From: Leishmania infantum JPCM5
Lineage: Eukaryota; Euglenozoa; Kinetoplastea; Trypanosomatida; Trypanosomatidae
Assembly (NCBI RefSeq): GCF_000002875.2
Contig: NC_009400.2
Coordinates: forward strand, 279,621 to 343,620
Length of the DNA: 64,000 nucleotides
Direction of reading: 5' to 3'
Program-made: the position numbers and the translations under genes
The notes under the pieces: generated by a model
What the model was told of the DNA's origin: nothing
Database searches by the model: none
The model's input: the letters and a program-made list of their open reading frames with translations, nothing else
In this document: positions 29,289-38,149 of the stretch, piece by piece
Position numbering within the stretch: the stretch's first letter is position 1
Layout of the letters: each line of letters begins with the position of its first letter

Positions 29289-31190
29289 TCAGTGCCTCAG
29301 GGCGAATGCAATGTTTGTTTGCGCGGATACTCTGCCGCGGCAACCCTCGGAGAGCTCGGCTTGCATCTCGCGGCACGCCTCGCAACGCTCAGCATGCCGT
29401 CCATGCACTTCAGCGGCACGCATCACTTTAATTCTGTCGGCGTTTGTGCCACCGGTCTGGCCTTGATGCATCCGGCAGCATTGCAAGACGCTTGAGAAAA
29501 GCTCGGCATCGCTGTTGCGAGTCCTGTCTCCCACATGCCTCATGGAGGGGGTGGAGTGAGAGAAGAGGTAACCGGAAGGCGCTAACAGCGGAGTCTGTGC
29601 ACCTGGGCTGGCGTGTCTGTCGGCGTAATGACTGCCTGACGAAGCTGCCTCGCGCAGGAGTAGTGTGTGAACAGCGCGGCATAGCAGCTGAATCACCTCT
29701 GGGTGTTCGATGCCGAATGAGATCCACTCTCTGTACGCGATGCAGCCATCGCGATCCTTGTCCGCGTGTCGCATGACATCGTCCCAGGTCCAATGCAACC
29801 GTGCATCCAGCTCTGCCGTAATGTTCATGACCGTCGACGGGATGGACGTGCCATAGACGCTCATCGAAGCGTAAGTCGGGCGAGGAAGAGCAGCGGCAGC
29901 GGTGAAAGTGGAAGTGAAGCAGGCGGCGAGGAGATAGAAGTCCCTCAAGAGGATGTACTGCCGCTGCCCTGAGCCGTCCTCTTGAGGGTCAAGGTGCACC
30001 AAAATGTCGAACAGAAAAGCCAGGCGATCGCCGAGATGGGCGTAGCGGTTGCCGCGCCCGCCCTCGCCGCTGAGCAGCAACGCAGACCAGTCTTGGTGCA
30101 AGTCTGAGAGAAAACTGTTGCAATCATCGCGCAGCCGCGACAAGGTCGAATGCCGCCGCGATGGTGACGCCTTCTGGGCTTGCGCCTCCACAAGACCACT
30201 GCAGTCTTTGCGGGTGGGCAGGGACGCGGAGCACACAAAGTCGGCGCCAACATGCCGGGGAGGGGTGGAGAAGGTGGGGGCGGAGCGAAAAGACGGCGAG
30301 CTTGCCCTGTATACCACTCGAGGTGCCGTCCCTGCTGTGGGCGAAAGGGTTGACCACGCTGAGGCACCGAACGGAACACCGCTGGAGGGTGACAGGGATG
30401 AGAGGCGGCGACTAAACGACGAAAAAGGAGACGAGACGCGCCTTTGGCGCAGTCCAGCGGCAAAGCCGTGCGCCGCATCACTGCTGCTCCGCGCACTTGC
30501 CTGCATCGGCGAGGGAGATGCAGAGTCGACGTGACTGAAGCCTCCATCCACGCCCTTCCATCTCGGCCGAGCGCCACCTCGAGCACCACTGGCGCAGTCC
30601 CAGACAAGGCGCTGCTGCGGCGCTGGAATGGCGCCTGGGCTATCGGGGTCGGCCCGGCTCTGTTGAACCCCGGTTCCGACAGGTACACTCGCGCAGGCCT
30701 GCAAGCTTGGCGACTCGGCCTCATTCACGTGCTCCTCTCGTACAGGAAATGCAGAGGACGAGGAGGGGAGCGCAGTGCTCGAGCCTCTCCCTATGGCCGC
30801 GGCCACCCGACGATGCTGCAGAGGGAAGAAGCAGTACACCTGTGACCCCGACGTGAGCTGAGAGGCGCTGTAAAGCCCTTCCCACTCATGAGTGGCCCTG
30901 TTCAAGTAAACCAGTGACTCAACAGTATATATGGCCGCCGGTGCTGCGGCGCGCGGGCTGGCATCAACTGGAGCTCTGAAAGACGCTGCAGTGCTAGCGG
31001 TGTCGTCTCCCGCATCCTGCGTTGCTGCCACACACGTTGAGCGCCACAGCCGGCGACCACTCCGCTCTCGCAGTGGAAGAATCGCCTCCGCGACGGTGCA
31101 CACTTGCTGAAGAGACGGGCGATGTGAAAAAGACACCTCGATGTTGCGCTTGAAGCCGTCCACGTCGCCGGCGATGCGCAAGACGAACAT
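29289..31190 (-). CDS. EF-hand protein with a BILBO1-like N-terminal domain
   Basis: 633-aa protein. The start is the ATG at 31190 (MFVLRIAGDVDGF); a longer frame reaches an ATG at 31322 but adds Cys/Arg/Thr/His-rich leader-like sequence. The first ~130 residues resemble the ubiquitin-like N-terminal fold of BILBO1, the flagellar pocket collar protein: a first strand of the type hhhxIAGDVDGFKRNIEVSF, then LVYLNRATHEWEGLY and an SQVYCFFP strand. The middle (about 160-390) is Ser/Pro/Arg-rich and probably disordered. A canonical EF-hand loop, DKDRDGCIAYRE, starts near residue 476. It follows a degenerate loop around LDPQEDGSG. The order N-terminal domain then EF-hands matches BILBO1, but the long coiled coil is missing, so a collar- or cytoskeleton-associated paralogue is an inference. 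It could be an unrelated EF-hand protein. Confidence 0.62.
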   Translation of the reverse strand: MFVLRIAGDVDGFKRNIEVSFSHRPSLQQVCTVAEAILPLRERSGRRLWRSTCVAATQDAGDDTASTAASFRAPVDASPRAAAPAAIYTVESLVYLNRATHEWEGLYSASQLTSGSQVYCFFPLQHRRVAAAIGRGSSTALPSSSSAFPVREEHVNEAESPSLQACASVPVGTGVQQSRADPDSPGAIPAPQQRLVWDCASGARGGARPRWKGVDGGFSHVDSASPSPMQASARSSSDAAHGFAAGLRQRRVSSPFSSFSRRLSSLSPSSGVPFGASAWSTLSPTAGTAPRVVYRASSPSFRSAPTFSTPPRHVGADFVCSASLPTRKDCSGLVEAQAQKASPSRRHSTLSRLRDDCNSFLSDLHQDWSALLLSGEGGRGNRYAHLGDRLAFLFDILVHLDPQEDGSGQRQYILLRDFYLLAACFTSTFTAAAALPRPTYASMSVYGTSIPSTVMNITAELDARLHWTWDDVMRHADKDRDGCIAYREWISFGIEHPEVIQLLCRAVHTLLLREAASSGSHYADRHASPGAQTPLLAPSGYLFSHSTPSMRHVGDRTRNSDAELFSSVLQCCRMHQGQTGGTNADRIKVMRAAEVHGRHAERCEACREMQAELSEGCRGRVSAQTNIAFALRH

Positions 31191-31313
31191 GACGGAGAAC
31201 ACAGCGGCCTTCCTTTGCTGCTGTGTATGTATGTGCTCTCTCGCGTGTGTGCGTGTGAGAGCACACACGCATCTGCCGAGTGCGTACGCGAGGAGGGAGC
31301 GGACACGCTCAGC

Positions 31314-31315
31314 CT
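31314..31315 (-). promoter_or_regulatory. Candidate proximal SL acceptor for the BILBO1-like EF-hand gene
   Basis: AG after a short CT tract (31338-31357), with 40 nt AG-free. It would give a 123-nt leader beginning below the ATG at 31322, which supports the start at 31190. A much longer AG-free zone lies upstream at 32134-32349, so site use is uncertain. Confidence 0.35.
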
Positions 31316-32573
31316 CACACATCCACACGCACGCGCACAGGAGAAGAGAGAGCGCCTCCCCTGGAAGCGATACTGAAGGGCAGCGGTGAGGAGCGGCAGA
31401 GAGACGTGAGATGCACGATCAGCGGAGAAGCGGCAACGGAAAGCACACACAAAAAGAAAGGAATGATGGCAGTCAAAGACATAAGGGAATTGAGATAGGG
31501 GAGTGGCTATGCACGCACACACATGCACAGGCGCCATGGCGCCCCCTGATGACCCTTGAGTGGTGTGCCAGTGATGTAGGATATGCGCATGCGGCAGCAC
31601 TCCAGACCACTAAAAGCGGCGCACAGCGGGGTTCATGGTCAATACCCCCACCCGCACCACTGCGGAGAGCGTTTGGAGTTGGTGTATAAACCTGCGCGTG
31701 AGCGGTGGAGAAGAGGATGCAAACACAAGAAACGAGAGTGCCCTCGCCCTAGCCACGTCCGAGCGCGCCCAAGCGGTTTCTCTTGTTCTCCCCTCCCCCG
31801 TCTGTTCGATCAGTGCGTGTCTGCGTGCTTACACGCGCACAGGGAGGTAGAGGAGATGCTTTGAAGGAGAATACATGAGCTGCTGCAGTTGCCAGCAAGA
31901 ATAGTGACGCACTGTTACGAAGGAGCGTACATGTGAATGTCGTGTGCGTGTTTCAGTGCCTGCATTGGCGTATGTGTGCGTGGGTGCGTGTGCCGAGGAA
32001 GCAAGAGGAAGCGCATCCCTGACCGTAGATGGAAGCGCGCGCAGACATCCATGCAACAGCATGAGTGGAGCACGGCACAATGGCAGGCGCGCATGACAGA
32101 GCGTACGGCTACGTGCGTCTGTGCAACAGAGCTTGATACCAAGCAGCCCACGCGCGAGAAGTGGACGCACGAGATCGAGAAAAGGAAACGAGGCGTGAAT
32201 GCAGCAGCAGCAGCAAAGACACACAGCGCCAAGAAGCGACAGAAGAGGACAAGCGACGGGACCAAAGCAGGCGCCCACGCACACGCCGACACACGAGGAA
32301 ACCGTGTACGTGCAGAGAAAATGAAAAAAAGAAATCAGCAAAGGGAACGCTGGAAACCTTCGTCCTCCAAAAGCCCAGGCATCCCACACACCAACAGACA
32401 CACACACACACACAGACACCAGCATTCCACTGCCGAAGCCTCTACGCGCCTTGCTCCCCCATGCGGTGCCAAAAGAGGGGGGGGGGCGTAGACGCGTAGA
32501 GCCTTCGCGTGTTCAGCTCTCCACCCCAATTTCGCCCACCCACCCACCCCTCGCCCTCATGCTTGTCGCACCG
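31316..32573. other. Intergenic region between ISCA and the BILBO1-like gene
   Basis: No gene is supported. The striking part is a 216-nt zone without AG on the minus strand (32134-32349), ending in AG at 32132-32133. The remainder is ISCA 3' UTR and CA/GT-rich spacer, with a CA run at 32399-32415 and a G-run at 32477-32487. Confidence 0.6.
32132..32133 (-). promoter_or_regulatory. Candidate distal SL acceptor with a 216-nt AG exclusion zone
   Basis: First minus-strand AG after the AG-free, pyrimidine-rich 32134-32349. If it is used for the BILBO1-like gene, the leader would be about 940 nt. Alternatively it serves an unannotated short transcript. Confidence 0.45.
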
Positions 32574-33491
32574 CTAGCCGGTGTCCATGTCATCCGCGTC
32601 ATACGGCATGAAGCTCTCCCCACAGCCGCAGCTGTACTTCTGATTCGGATTCTTGAAGGTGAACTTCTCCTCTACGTTGGTTATGACGTAGTCCATCTCC
32701 GTGCCAATCACGTAGAACTGCGCATCAGCGTCCACTACAACCTTGACACCATCCTGCTCCACAACCAAGTCCTCCATCAAGCCGGCCATCTTACGCGACG
32801 GGGTCGCACCCTTGCCGCTACGCTGTGCCGAGTCAAAGTAGTAGTTCACCGTGTAGCTGTACCCACTGCAGCCGCGCCGCCGCACACCGATGCGAATCCC
32901 AGAAGGAACCTCATCAGATGCGTCGCTGTTCAACGGCGACTTGGCCGCCGCGGCCGAGTGCACTGTCGAGTACTGCGCGAGGAGGTACTTGACACGCCGG
33001 AGAGCTTGTGGGGTAAGGACAAAGGCAGCCTTATTGCGAAATTGCAGCTGTCTCTTCTGAAGCGGCGAAAGTGCCCGCTGGGGAACGGGGCCGGCGTCCT
33101 CGGCGCAGGACGAGCGCGCGCCCACCAGCGGTGGCGGCAGCGTCTCCGCGGCGGCAGCAGCCGATGAAACGGCGCCGGCCCCACTAGCAGGAGCGACGCG
33201 GGAACGAAGCGTGGGCTCCTTATACGACTTGGGGATCGGGGTCGTGCCCCGGCCCTTGTGAACCGATTTGTAGAGCTGCTGGGTGTGCAAAGACGTGTCT
33301 GACGACGCAGACGCGTTCGCACCGCTGTCCGAGGAACGGCTGGAGTTCACGGTCGCGGCGGTGGTAGTGCCGGCGCCAGCGGCCGCCGTACTTTGAAAGA
33401 GTCGCTTCTGGCACAGCGCGGCACCTCCTATGCGCCCCAACAGGGAAGTCTGCATGCGCCCGCCGCCTAGAGAGCCCAGCCGGCACTGCAT
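32574..33491 (-). CDS. Mitochondrial A-type iron-sulfur cluster assembly protein (IscA/ISCA)
   Basis: 305-aa A-type scaffold/carrier expected to help build [4Fe-4S] clusters in the mitochondrion. The ATG at 33491 is the first in frame (the longer frame opens on TTG); a second ATG at 33455 (MQTSLLGRIGGAALCQKRLF) also gives a basic, mitochondrial-type presequence. Residues about 20-170 are low-complexity and are usually absent in bacterial IscA (about 110 aa). The conserved domain is C-terminal: GIRIGVRRRGCSGYSY, then VVVDADAQFYVIGTEMDYV, and the paired cysteines in SCGCGESF. These are the three cysteines (C...CGC) that bind the cluster or iron. ISCA1 versus ISCA2 identity is not decided. Confidence 0.88.
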   Translation of the reverse strand: MQCRLGSLGGGRMQTSLLGRIGGAALCQKRLFQSTAAAGAGTTTAATVNSSRSSDSGANASASSDTSLHTQQLYKSVHKGRGTTPIPKSYKEPTLRSRVAPASGAGAVSSAAAAAETLPPPLVGARSSCAEDAGPVPQRALSPLQKRQLQFRNKAAFVLTPQALRRVKYLLAQYSTVHSAAAAKSPLNSDASDEVPSGIRIGVRRRGCSGYSYTVNYYFDSAQRSGKGATPSRKMAGLMEDLVVEQDGVKVVVDADAQFYVIGTEMDYVITNVEEKFTFKNPNQKYSCGCGESFMPYDADDMDTG

Positions 33492-33579
33492 TTTTTGTGG
33501 CCTCTTGCCTATGTAGCACGGTGTGCCCGTTGATAACAAGCTTGCTTTCAGACAGCCGACTTCTATTCAAGACTTTGGA

Positions 33580-33581
33580 CT
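33580..33581 (-). promoter_or_regulatory. Predicted SL acceptor for ISCA
   Basis: AG after a C/T-rich stretch (33582-33600), with 50 nt AG-free. It would give an 88-nt leader. Moderate support only. Confidence 0.4.
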
Positions 33582-34763
33582 GGAGGAAGGTGGCCGGTGG
33601 TGATGATGGCAGCCGCGGCGCGTAATATTCGCTGTTTGCGATGGTAAAGAAACAATATATGTATGCCTGTGTGTGTGTGTGTGTGTACCCACCTTTCGCC
33701 AGCTTACGTATTTGAGCTGCGCGGAGGCACAGAGACAGGGCTCGGGAGCGCGCGAAGCTCGCGACAAGTCGATACGAAACGTGGAGACGACTATGATAAC
33801 AGAGAGCAGCGACAGAATCACTTCATCCGGGGAGGAGGCGAGCACAGACACGCGCACACATGTACCGCCGACGCCCTTTATATTCGAAAGGATGCAGACG
33901 CGCAGGGAATCCACGACGTGGCGGTGTGGCCGGGTGCGCCATGCATGCAAGCACGCGTACGCGGGCGTCCGTTCGTTGAGAAGGTAGCGAACAAAACTGG
34001 GAAGAGAAGGGAGACACGTTTCCCTTTCTGCAGCGTGAGGCCATGCCCCACCCACCCCCTCTGCCGCACAGCACGCGCTCAACGCCACACTGCCCCCGGC
34101 CCCTCCTGCCACGGGCCCCATCGCGGGATGCGAAGCAGCCTTGGGCACACGCGGCACAGCAGCGCGCCGACTCGGTCATCAGGGAGCACGGCCCTCGCGA
34201 CTCAAGCTCTACCCACCAACAGCCGTCTCGCAGGCTGCTCCGACGCCACGCAGGCCAGGACCTGACCGCCGACATCTGTAGCGATACGTCGCTCTGACCT
34301 CGCCATGTCGCAGGTGCCTGAGCCTGTCACCGCCGGAGGTGGTTCGGCGTTTGGCAGGAATAGGGGTGGGGGCTGCTGCTGGGCCTCCTCCCACACACAG
34401 AGTTGAGGGGGCACTGGGCCCTGAGATACCGCGCGCTGAGAGGGGTGGCCGGGAGAAAAGAAATGCCATTCTGGGTGCAGCCAGCGCACGGGCGAGAAAG
34501 GTGCGTGACGCGAGTACAGTGGGGGTGCAAAGACGGACACAGGATCTCGTGTGCCGTGCTTCGGTCCTTCTCTCTCTGAAGGCGGAGCACGGCACTGTTC
34601 ATACCGACACACACACACACACATCCCTCTTAGCGGGGGCTTGGGACTCACTGGAACACTGATTTACTCGAAAGGAAAAGAATAGAAAGTAGGAGGGATG
34701 TGAACACGGGCAGAGACACTCACGTAGCATCGATCAACGAGGCTCACCCTCCCCCCTCGCTGC
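33582..34763. other. Intergenic region between the SET gene and ISCA
   Basis: 3' UTR of the SET gene plus spacer. Parts of 33890-34460 read as G/C-rich-third-position segments on the minus strand (for example a frame ending in an ARRLLVG-like tail at 34202), but they are broken and in different frames. I cannot define a gene. CA/GT microsatellites occur at about 33668-33686 and 34604-34622. Confidence 0.45.
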
Positions 34764-37169
34764 CTACCGCTCGCTCTCCGAGACGTACTCGACGTACTCC
34801 TCCAGCGCGGCATCGGTGCACTCCAATGCGAGAAAGCGCAGCAGTGTCCACTGATCCACAGACATCGTACGGGCAAACTCAGCAGCGGCGGTGCTTGCGG
34901 GGACGGAGGATGTCGTCAGCCCGTCTGCGCGCGCCGCAGCTGTCATGTTCACGTACAGCTCCGCCCACGCCAAGCCGCGCACCACGAGTAGGCGCTCCTC
35001 CGCACTCAGCGACATTCGCTCTGGAGTAGGGGTCCAGAAGCTGCTGTGAACTGCAGCACGAAGGACCGGAGACAGTCCCAGCACTCCCAAGGCGCATCCT
35101 TTGGTGATGTTCGGAAACGCCGACGCGGCGAACCCGGGCCACCGCTCGCTGCCCCAGCGTCGCATCCATGCATCGATGCGGTAGGCAGCTTCGTCCTCGG
35201 ACGCTGCCTCCGCGCAGGGTGCCGCCACTGCCGGCGTTTGGGCAAACGCACTCAGCAGCTCGTCGAGCCACGTAACCCCTGGTGTGACCTCCGGGTACTT
35301 ACCCTCCGCGTTGGCGATGGGGGACAGTGGCAGGCGATAGGCGCAATGGAGTGCGGCGAGCCAAGTTTTACACGCCGCCGCCTCGTCCCCATCGCTCGCC
35401 TCGGCGCCGTCGCACCGGCGTAACGGCGCGACACACCGCCGGTAGTAGGCCACGCGTGTTGTGGCGGAGGCCAACTGAGAAAGCGCCAGCCGCAGCCCGT
35501 GCGCAGCATGTATCAAGGAACCGTCGGCGTCGCTCAAAGACGGCGGCAATACCGGAATGGTCCCCTTCTTACGACCCTCCGGCGCGGCTGCCAACTGTGG
35601 CGCAGGCAGCAGCGAGGGTCGCAAGGTGAACCCGTACCACATGAGCAGCTCCACATCCGAGTAGGCACCGTAGTGCAGCATCACCTGCTCGCTGGGTGGG
35701 CACGTCGGCCGAACGAGCTGAAACTCGTATGTTTGGTAGTTAGCGAGCGGCACCTCGGCCTTGCCGCCCCGCGCGGTGCGCAGGGCAGTGCGCCGCTGTT
35801 GTTTGCGCGGTGCGGCCGCAGCCATGAGCGGCGCAACGCTGCCGATCCCGTTGCAGCCGTTCTTCGCCAGCAACAGATTTGTGAAGCACTCCGGATCTTC
35901 GGGGTCATCTTCTTGAGGGTACATCGTCCCGTTCGACTCCAGGGCGTAGTTGAAGTAGTCGACAAACGGCATCACCGCCCATGTCTCCTCAGGGAAGTAA
36001 AAGCCGCGACTCATCAGCGTGTTGAATGCCCACAGAAACTGTCCAAGTGTGCACGTGGCTCCATGGTCACGGCGGCCACAGTCTTGTTGGCTGGAAGAAG
36101 GCGAAGACCCACAGCTGGCAACGCCACCGGTTTGAGGCGCCGCTGCGCCATGTTCTTCATCCTCCAACTCCGCTGTCACCTCGACACCCCTTGGCAGACG
36201 CTGCAAGCATCGCAGCGCCGCGCAGCACTTGGCGTGCCGCCGCTGAATAGCCTGCTGCTCGCGCGCCACACTCGCTTGAAAGCGGCGCAGTGAGACGTAC
36301 GAGCGGAGCCAACCAGATGACTCAGCGTATGCAGAAACACGAGCAAGAAGTGGAGGTGGCGATGACGCCGCCGTTGCATTCCCCGGCAACACACTCGGCG
36401 CACGCGCCGCGCACGCCGGCTCTGTGCCGTGTTGCGCTAAGCATGGCGGCGAGTCTTCCGGCACCGGGACAAGCTCGAGTAGGTTGTCATACTGCCCCGG
36501 CAGTGCGTGAATCCACGTCCGCATCCACGCGTTCTCGTGCGTGTAGTGCAGTGTAGGTGCCGGTCCCGCCTCATCTTCACAAGAGCACGCCTCCGTAGCT
36601 GAGACGGAAGCTTCCTCATCTGCAGCGCCGTCGCCTGCACCACTCCTCCGGAGGCGCGCGTGCTTAGACAAACGGCCGTAGAGGGCCGCCATGAGCAACA
36701 CATAGCACACAATGGTCTCGGTACTGTCGAGGGCCTCTGCCAGCTCCTCCACCTTGGCGTCAATGAGCTGGCGCAGGCGCCGCGAGCGCACGCGCGTCTC
36801 AAACTCGTATTCGGACCAGACACGCGAGGCGAACGGAATGACACGCAGAACGTCGGTAGCAGCGCATGGCCCCGCAGTCCCGTTATCGCCTTCGCTATCA
36901 TTGTTCGTAGAAGCAGCTGCCACGTGACCCTCGAGCAGCTCAAGCGCGACCTCCGTCATCGCCAAGTTGAATCGCGCCTTTCGTGCCGTGATCATGGATC
37001 GAAAAGGAAAGTGAGCCAATATGGCACCGGCTGCAAGCTTCTCTGTAAGCACCACACCCATACCGCCGCCCATCGACGGCAGCGCACGGACCTGCAGCGC
37101 GGAGTGGATAAAGGCCCCTTCTGCCTCCAGCAACCGCTGCAGTTTCAATGCCGTGCTCCCGCCACTCAT
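34764..37169 (-). CDS. SET-domain protein lysine methyltransferase (RuBisCO LSMT/SETD-type)
   Basis: 801-aa split-SET methyltransferase-like protein. The ATG at 37169 (MSGGSTALKLQRL) lies 112 nt after a good SL acceptor; the longer frame is untranslated leader. The N-terminus contains GMGVVLTEKLAAGAILAHFPF, the usual SET-N strand pair, interrupted by several low-complexity inserts. The core contains LWAFNTLMSRGFYF (near 387), MPFVDYFNYALESNG and, near 500, YGAYSDVELLMWYGF, matching the family's YGxxSNxELLxxYGF. In the usual DxxNH motif His is Tyr (FNY), and SN is SD; both contact cofactor or the active site, so activity may be altered. The C-terminal ~250 residues are helical and fit the RuBisCO-LSMT substrate-binding domain. 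The substrate cannot be inferred; family relatives methylate actin, eEF1A and other non-histone proteins. Confidence 0.78.
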   Translation of the reverse strand: MSGGSTALKLQRLLEAEGAFIHSALQVRALPSMGGGMGVVLTEKLAAGAILAHFPFRSMITARKARFNLAMTEVALELLEGHVAAASTNNDSEGDNGTAGPCAATDVLRVIPFASRVWSEYEFETRVRSRRLRQLIDAKVEELAEALDSTETIVCYVLLMAALYGRLSKHARLRRSGAGDGAADEEASVSATEACSCEDEAGPAPTLHYTHENAWMRTWIHALPGQYDNLLELVPVPEDSPPCLAQHGTEPACAARAPSVLPGNATAASSPPPLLARVSAYAESSGWLRSYVSLRRFQASVAREQQAIQRRHAKCCAALRCLQRLPRGVEVTAELEDEEHGAAAPQTGGVASCGSSPSSSQQDCGRRDHGATCTLGQFLWAFNTLMSRGFYFPEETWAVMPFVDYFNYALESNGTMYPQEDDPEDPECFTNLLLAKNGCNGIGSVAPLMAAAAPRKQQRRTALRTARGGKAEVPLANYQTYEFQLVRPTCPPSEQVMLHYGAYSDVELLMWYGFTLRPSLLPAPQLAAAPEGRKKGTIPVLPPSLSDADGSLIHAAHGLRLALSQLASATTRVAYYRRCVAPLRRCDGAEASDGDEAAACKTWLAALHCAYRLPLSPIANAEGKYPEVTPGVTWLDELLSAFAQTPAVAAPCAEAASEDEAAYRIDAWMRRWGSERWPGFAASAFPNITKGCALGVLGLSPVLRAAVHSSFWTPTPERMSLSAEERLLVVRGLAWAELYVNMTAAARADGLTTSSVPASTAAAEFARTMSVDQWTLLRFLALECTDAALEEYVEYVSESER

Positions 37170-37281
37170 GGTGTGCGTGTGGGATGAGCCACCGGCAACG
37201 ATGCCAAGACCCCAGTTTGGCAAACACACAAAATGGAAAGCGGCGCGAAGACACACCACCACACGCACCTGCACGTGGCTT

Positions 37282-37283
37282 CT
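37282..37283 (-). promoter_or_regulatory. Predicted SL acceptor for the SET gene
   Basis: CT-rich tract (37286-37315) then AG; 55 nt AG-free. The leader would be 112 nt. Confidence 0.5.
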
Positions 37284-38149
37284 GCGAGGCAGAGCGAGCG
37301 AGAGAGACGCCGACAGAGCACGATCAGTAGAACGGTGTCTGTGTCTGTCTGTCTCTCTGTGTGTGTGTGTGTGTGTGCACACCTGCGGCAGAGACAGGCT
37401 AGTCGGAGGAGAGGTGAGTGGAGGTGAGCGACGGTGTCGAATTGAGGCAGAAAGGTGGCACTGAAGAGAGAGGATGAAGTATGTGGAGTGGGGAAGGAGT
37501 GGGGAGGCTGCACACGGAGAAGCGCGAGGACAGCGGCCGCTGAATGACAATAGTGTGTTGTCGGACAAAACACCATGTTGAGCGCCGAACGAATTGGGAG
37601 AAAGAGAAAGCATCGGAACTGAATGCGCTGGATGGTACTCACACGCAGCCGTCGCGCCTCAGCTTTCATCCTCCTCAGCGATTCATGGAGAAACAGTGGA
37701 TGTGCCGCATGGCTGTCTGAGCCTGTGCGGTGCGTGAGACTGCCACTGTCTGTACTTCTCCCTTTCTGTTGATACACTCACGGGCAAGGATGGTAAAGAC
37801 GGATGAAATGTAGAGAGCTCACTTTCCTGTGGTGTACCCCTCTTCGAACTCGTCGATGTCAACAACGTTGCACGCGGCATAACGAAAAGCGAAGCATGCA
37901 AATAACAGACGGAGAGTGGGATGGGATGGGATGGGCCAGCACAGAGGCAGCGGGTGTCAAGAGGGCTGAAGGAGAGACGTCATCGTTTAAGGGAAAGAGA
38001 GCGACGCAAAGGAAGAGAGCAACGCCGCTGAGAGTGAAGCAGTCCACAAAGAGCACGCACACTCGCATGCGCCGACTCGAGCCAGCGGGATGCCGATCTT
38101 ATTTTCTCCGCGCGTGAAACGCTCCATCACGACAGCACACACCACCCTT
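37284..38149. other. Intergenic region between CSN5 and the SET gene
   Basis: 3' UTR of CSN5 and spacer. A GT repeat lies at about 37358-37377 and a short GGGAT repeat at 37918-37934. No gene is supported. Confidence 0.6.
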
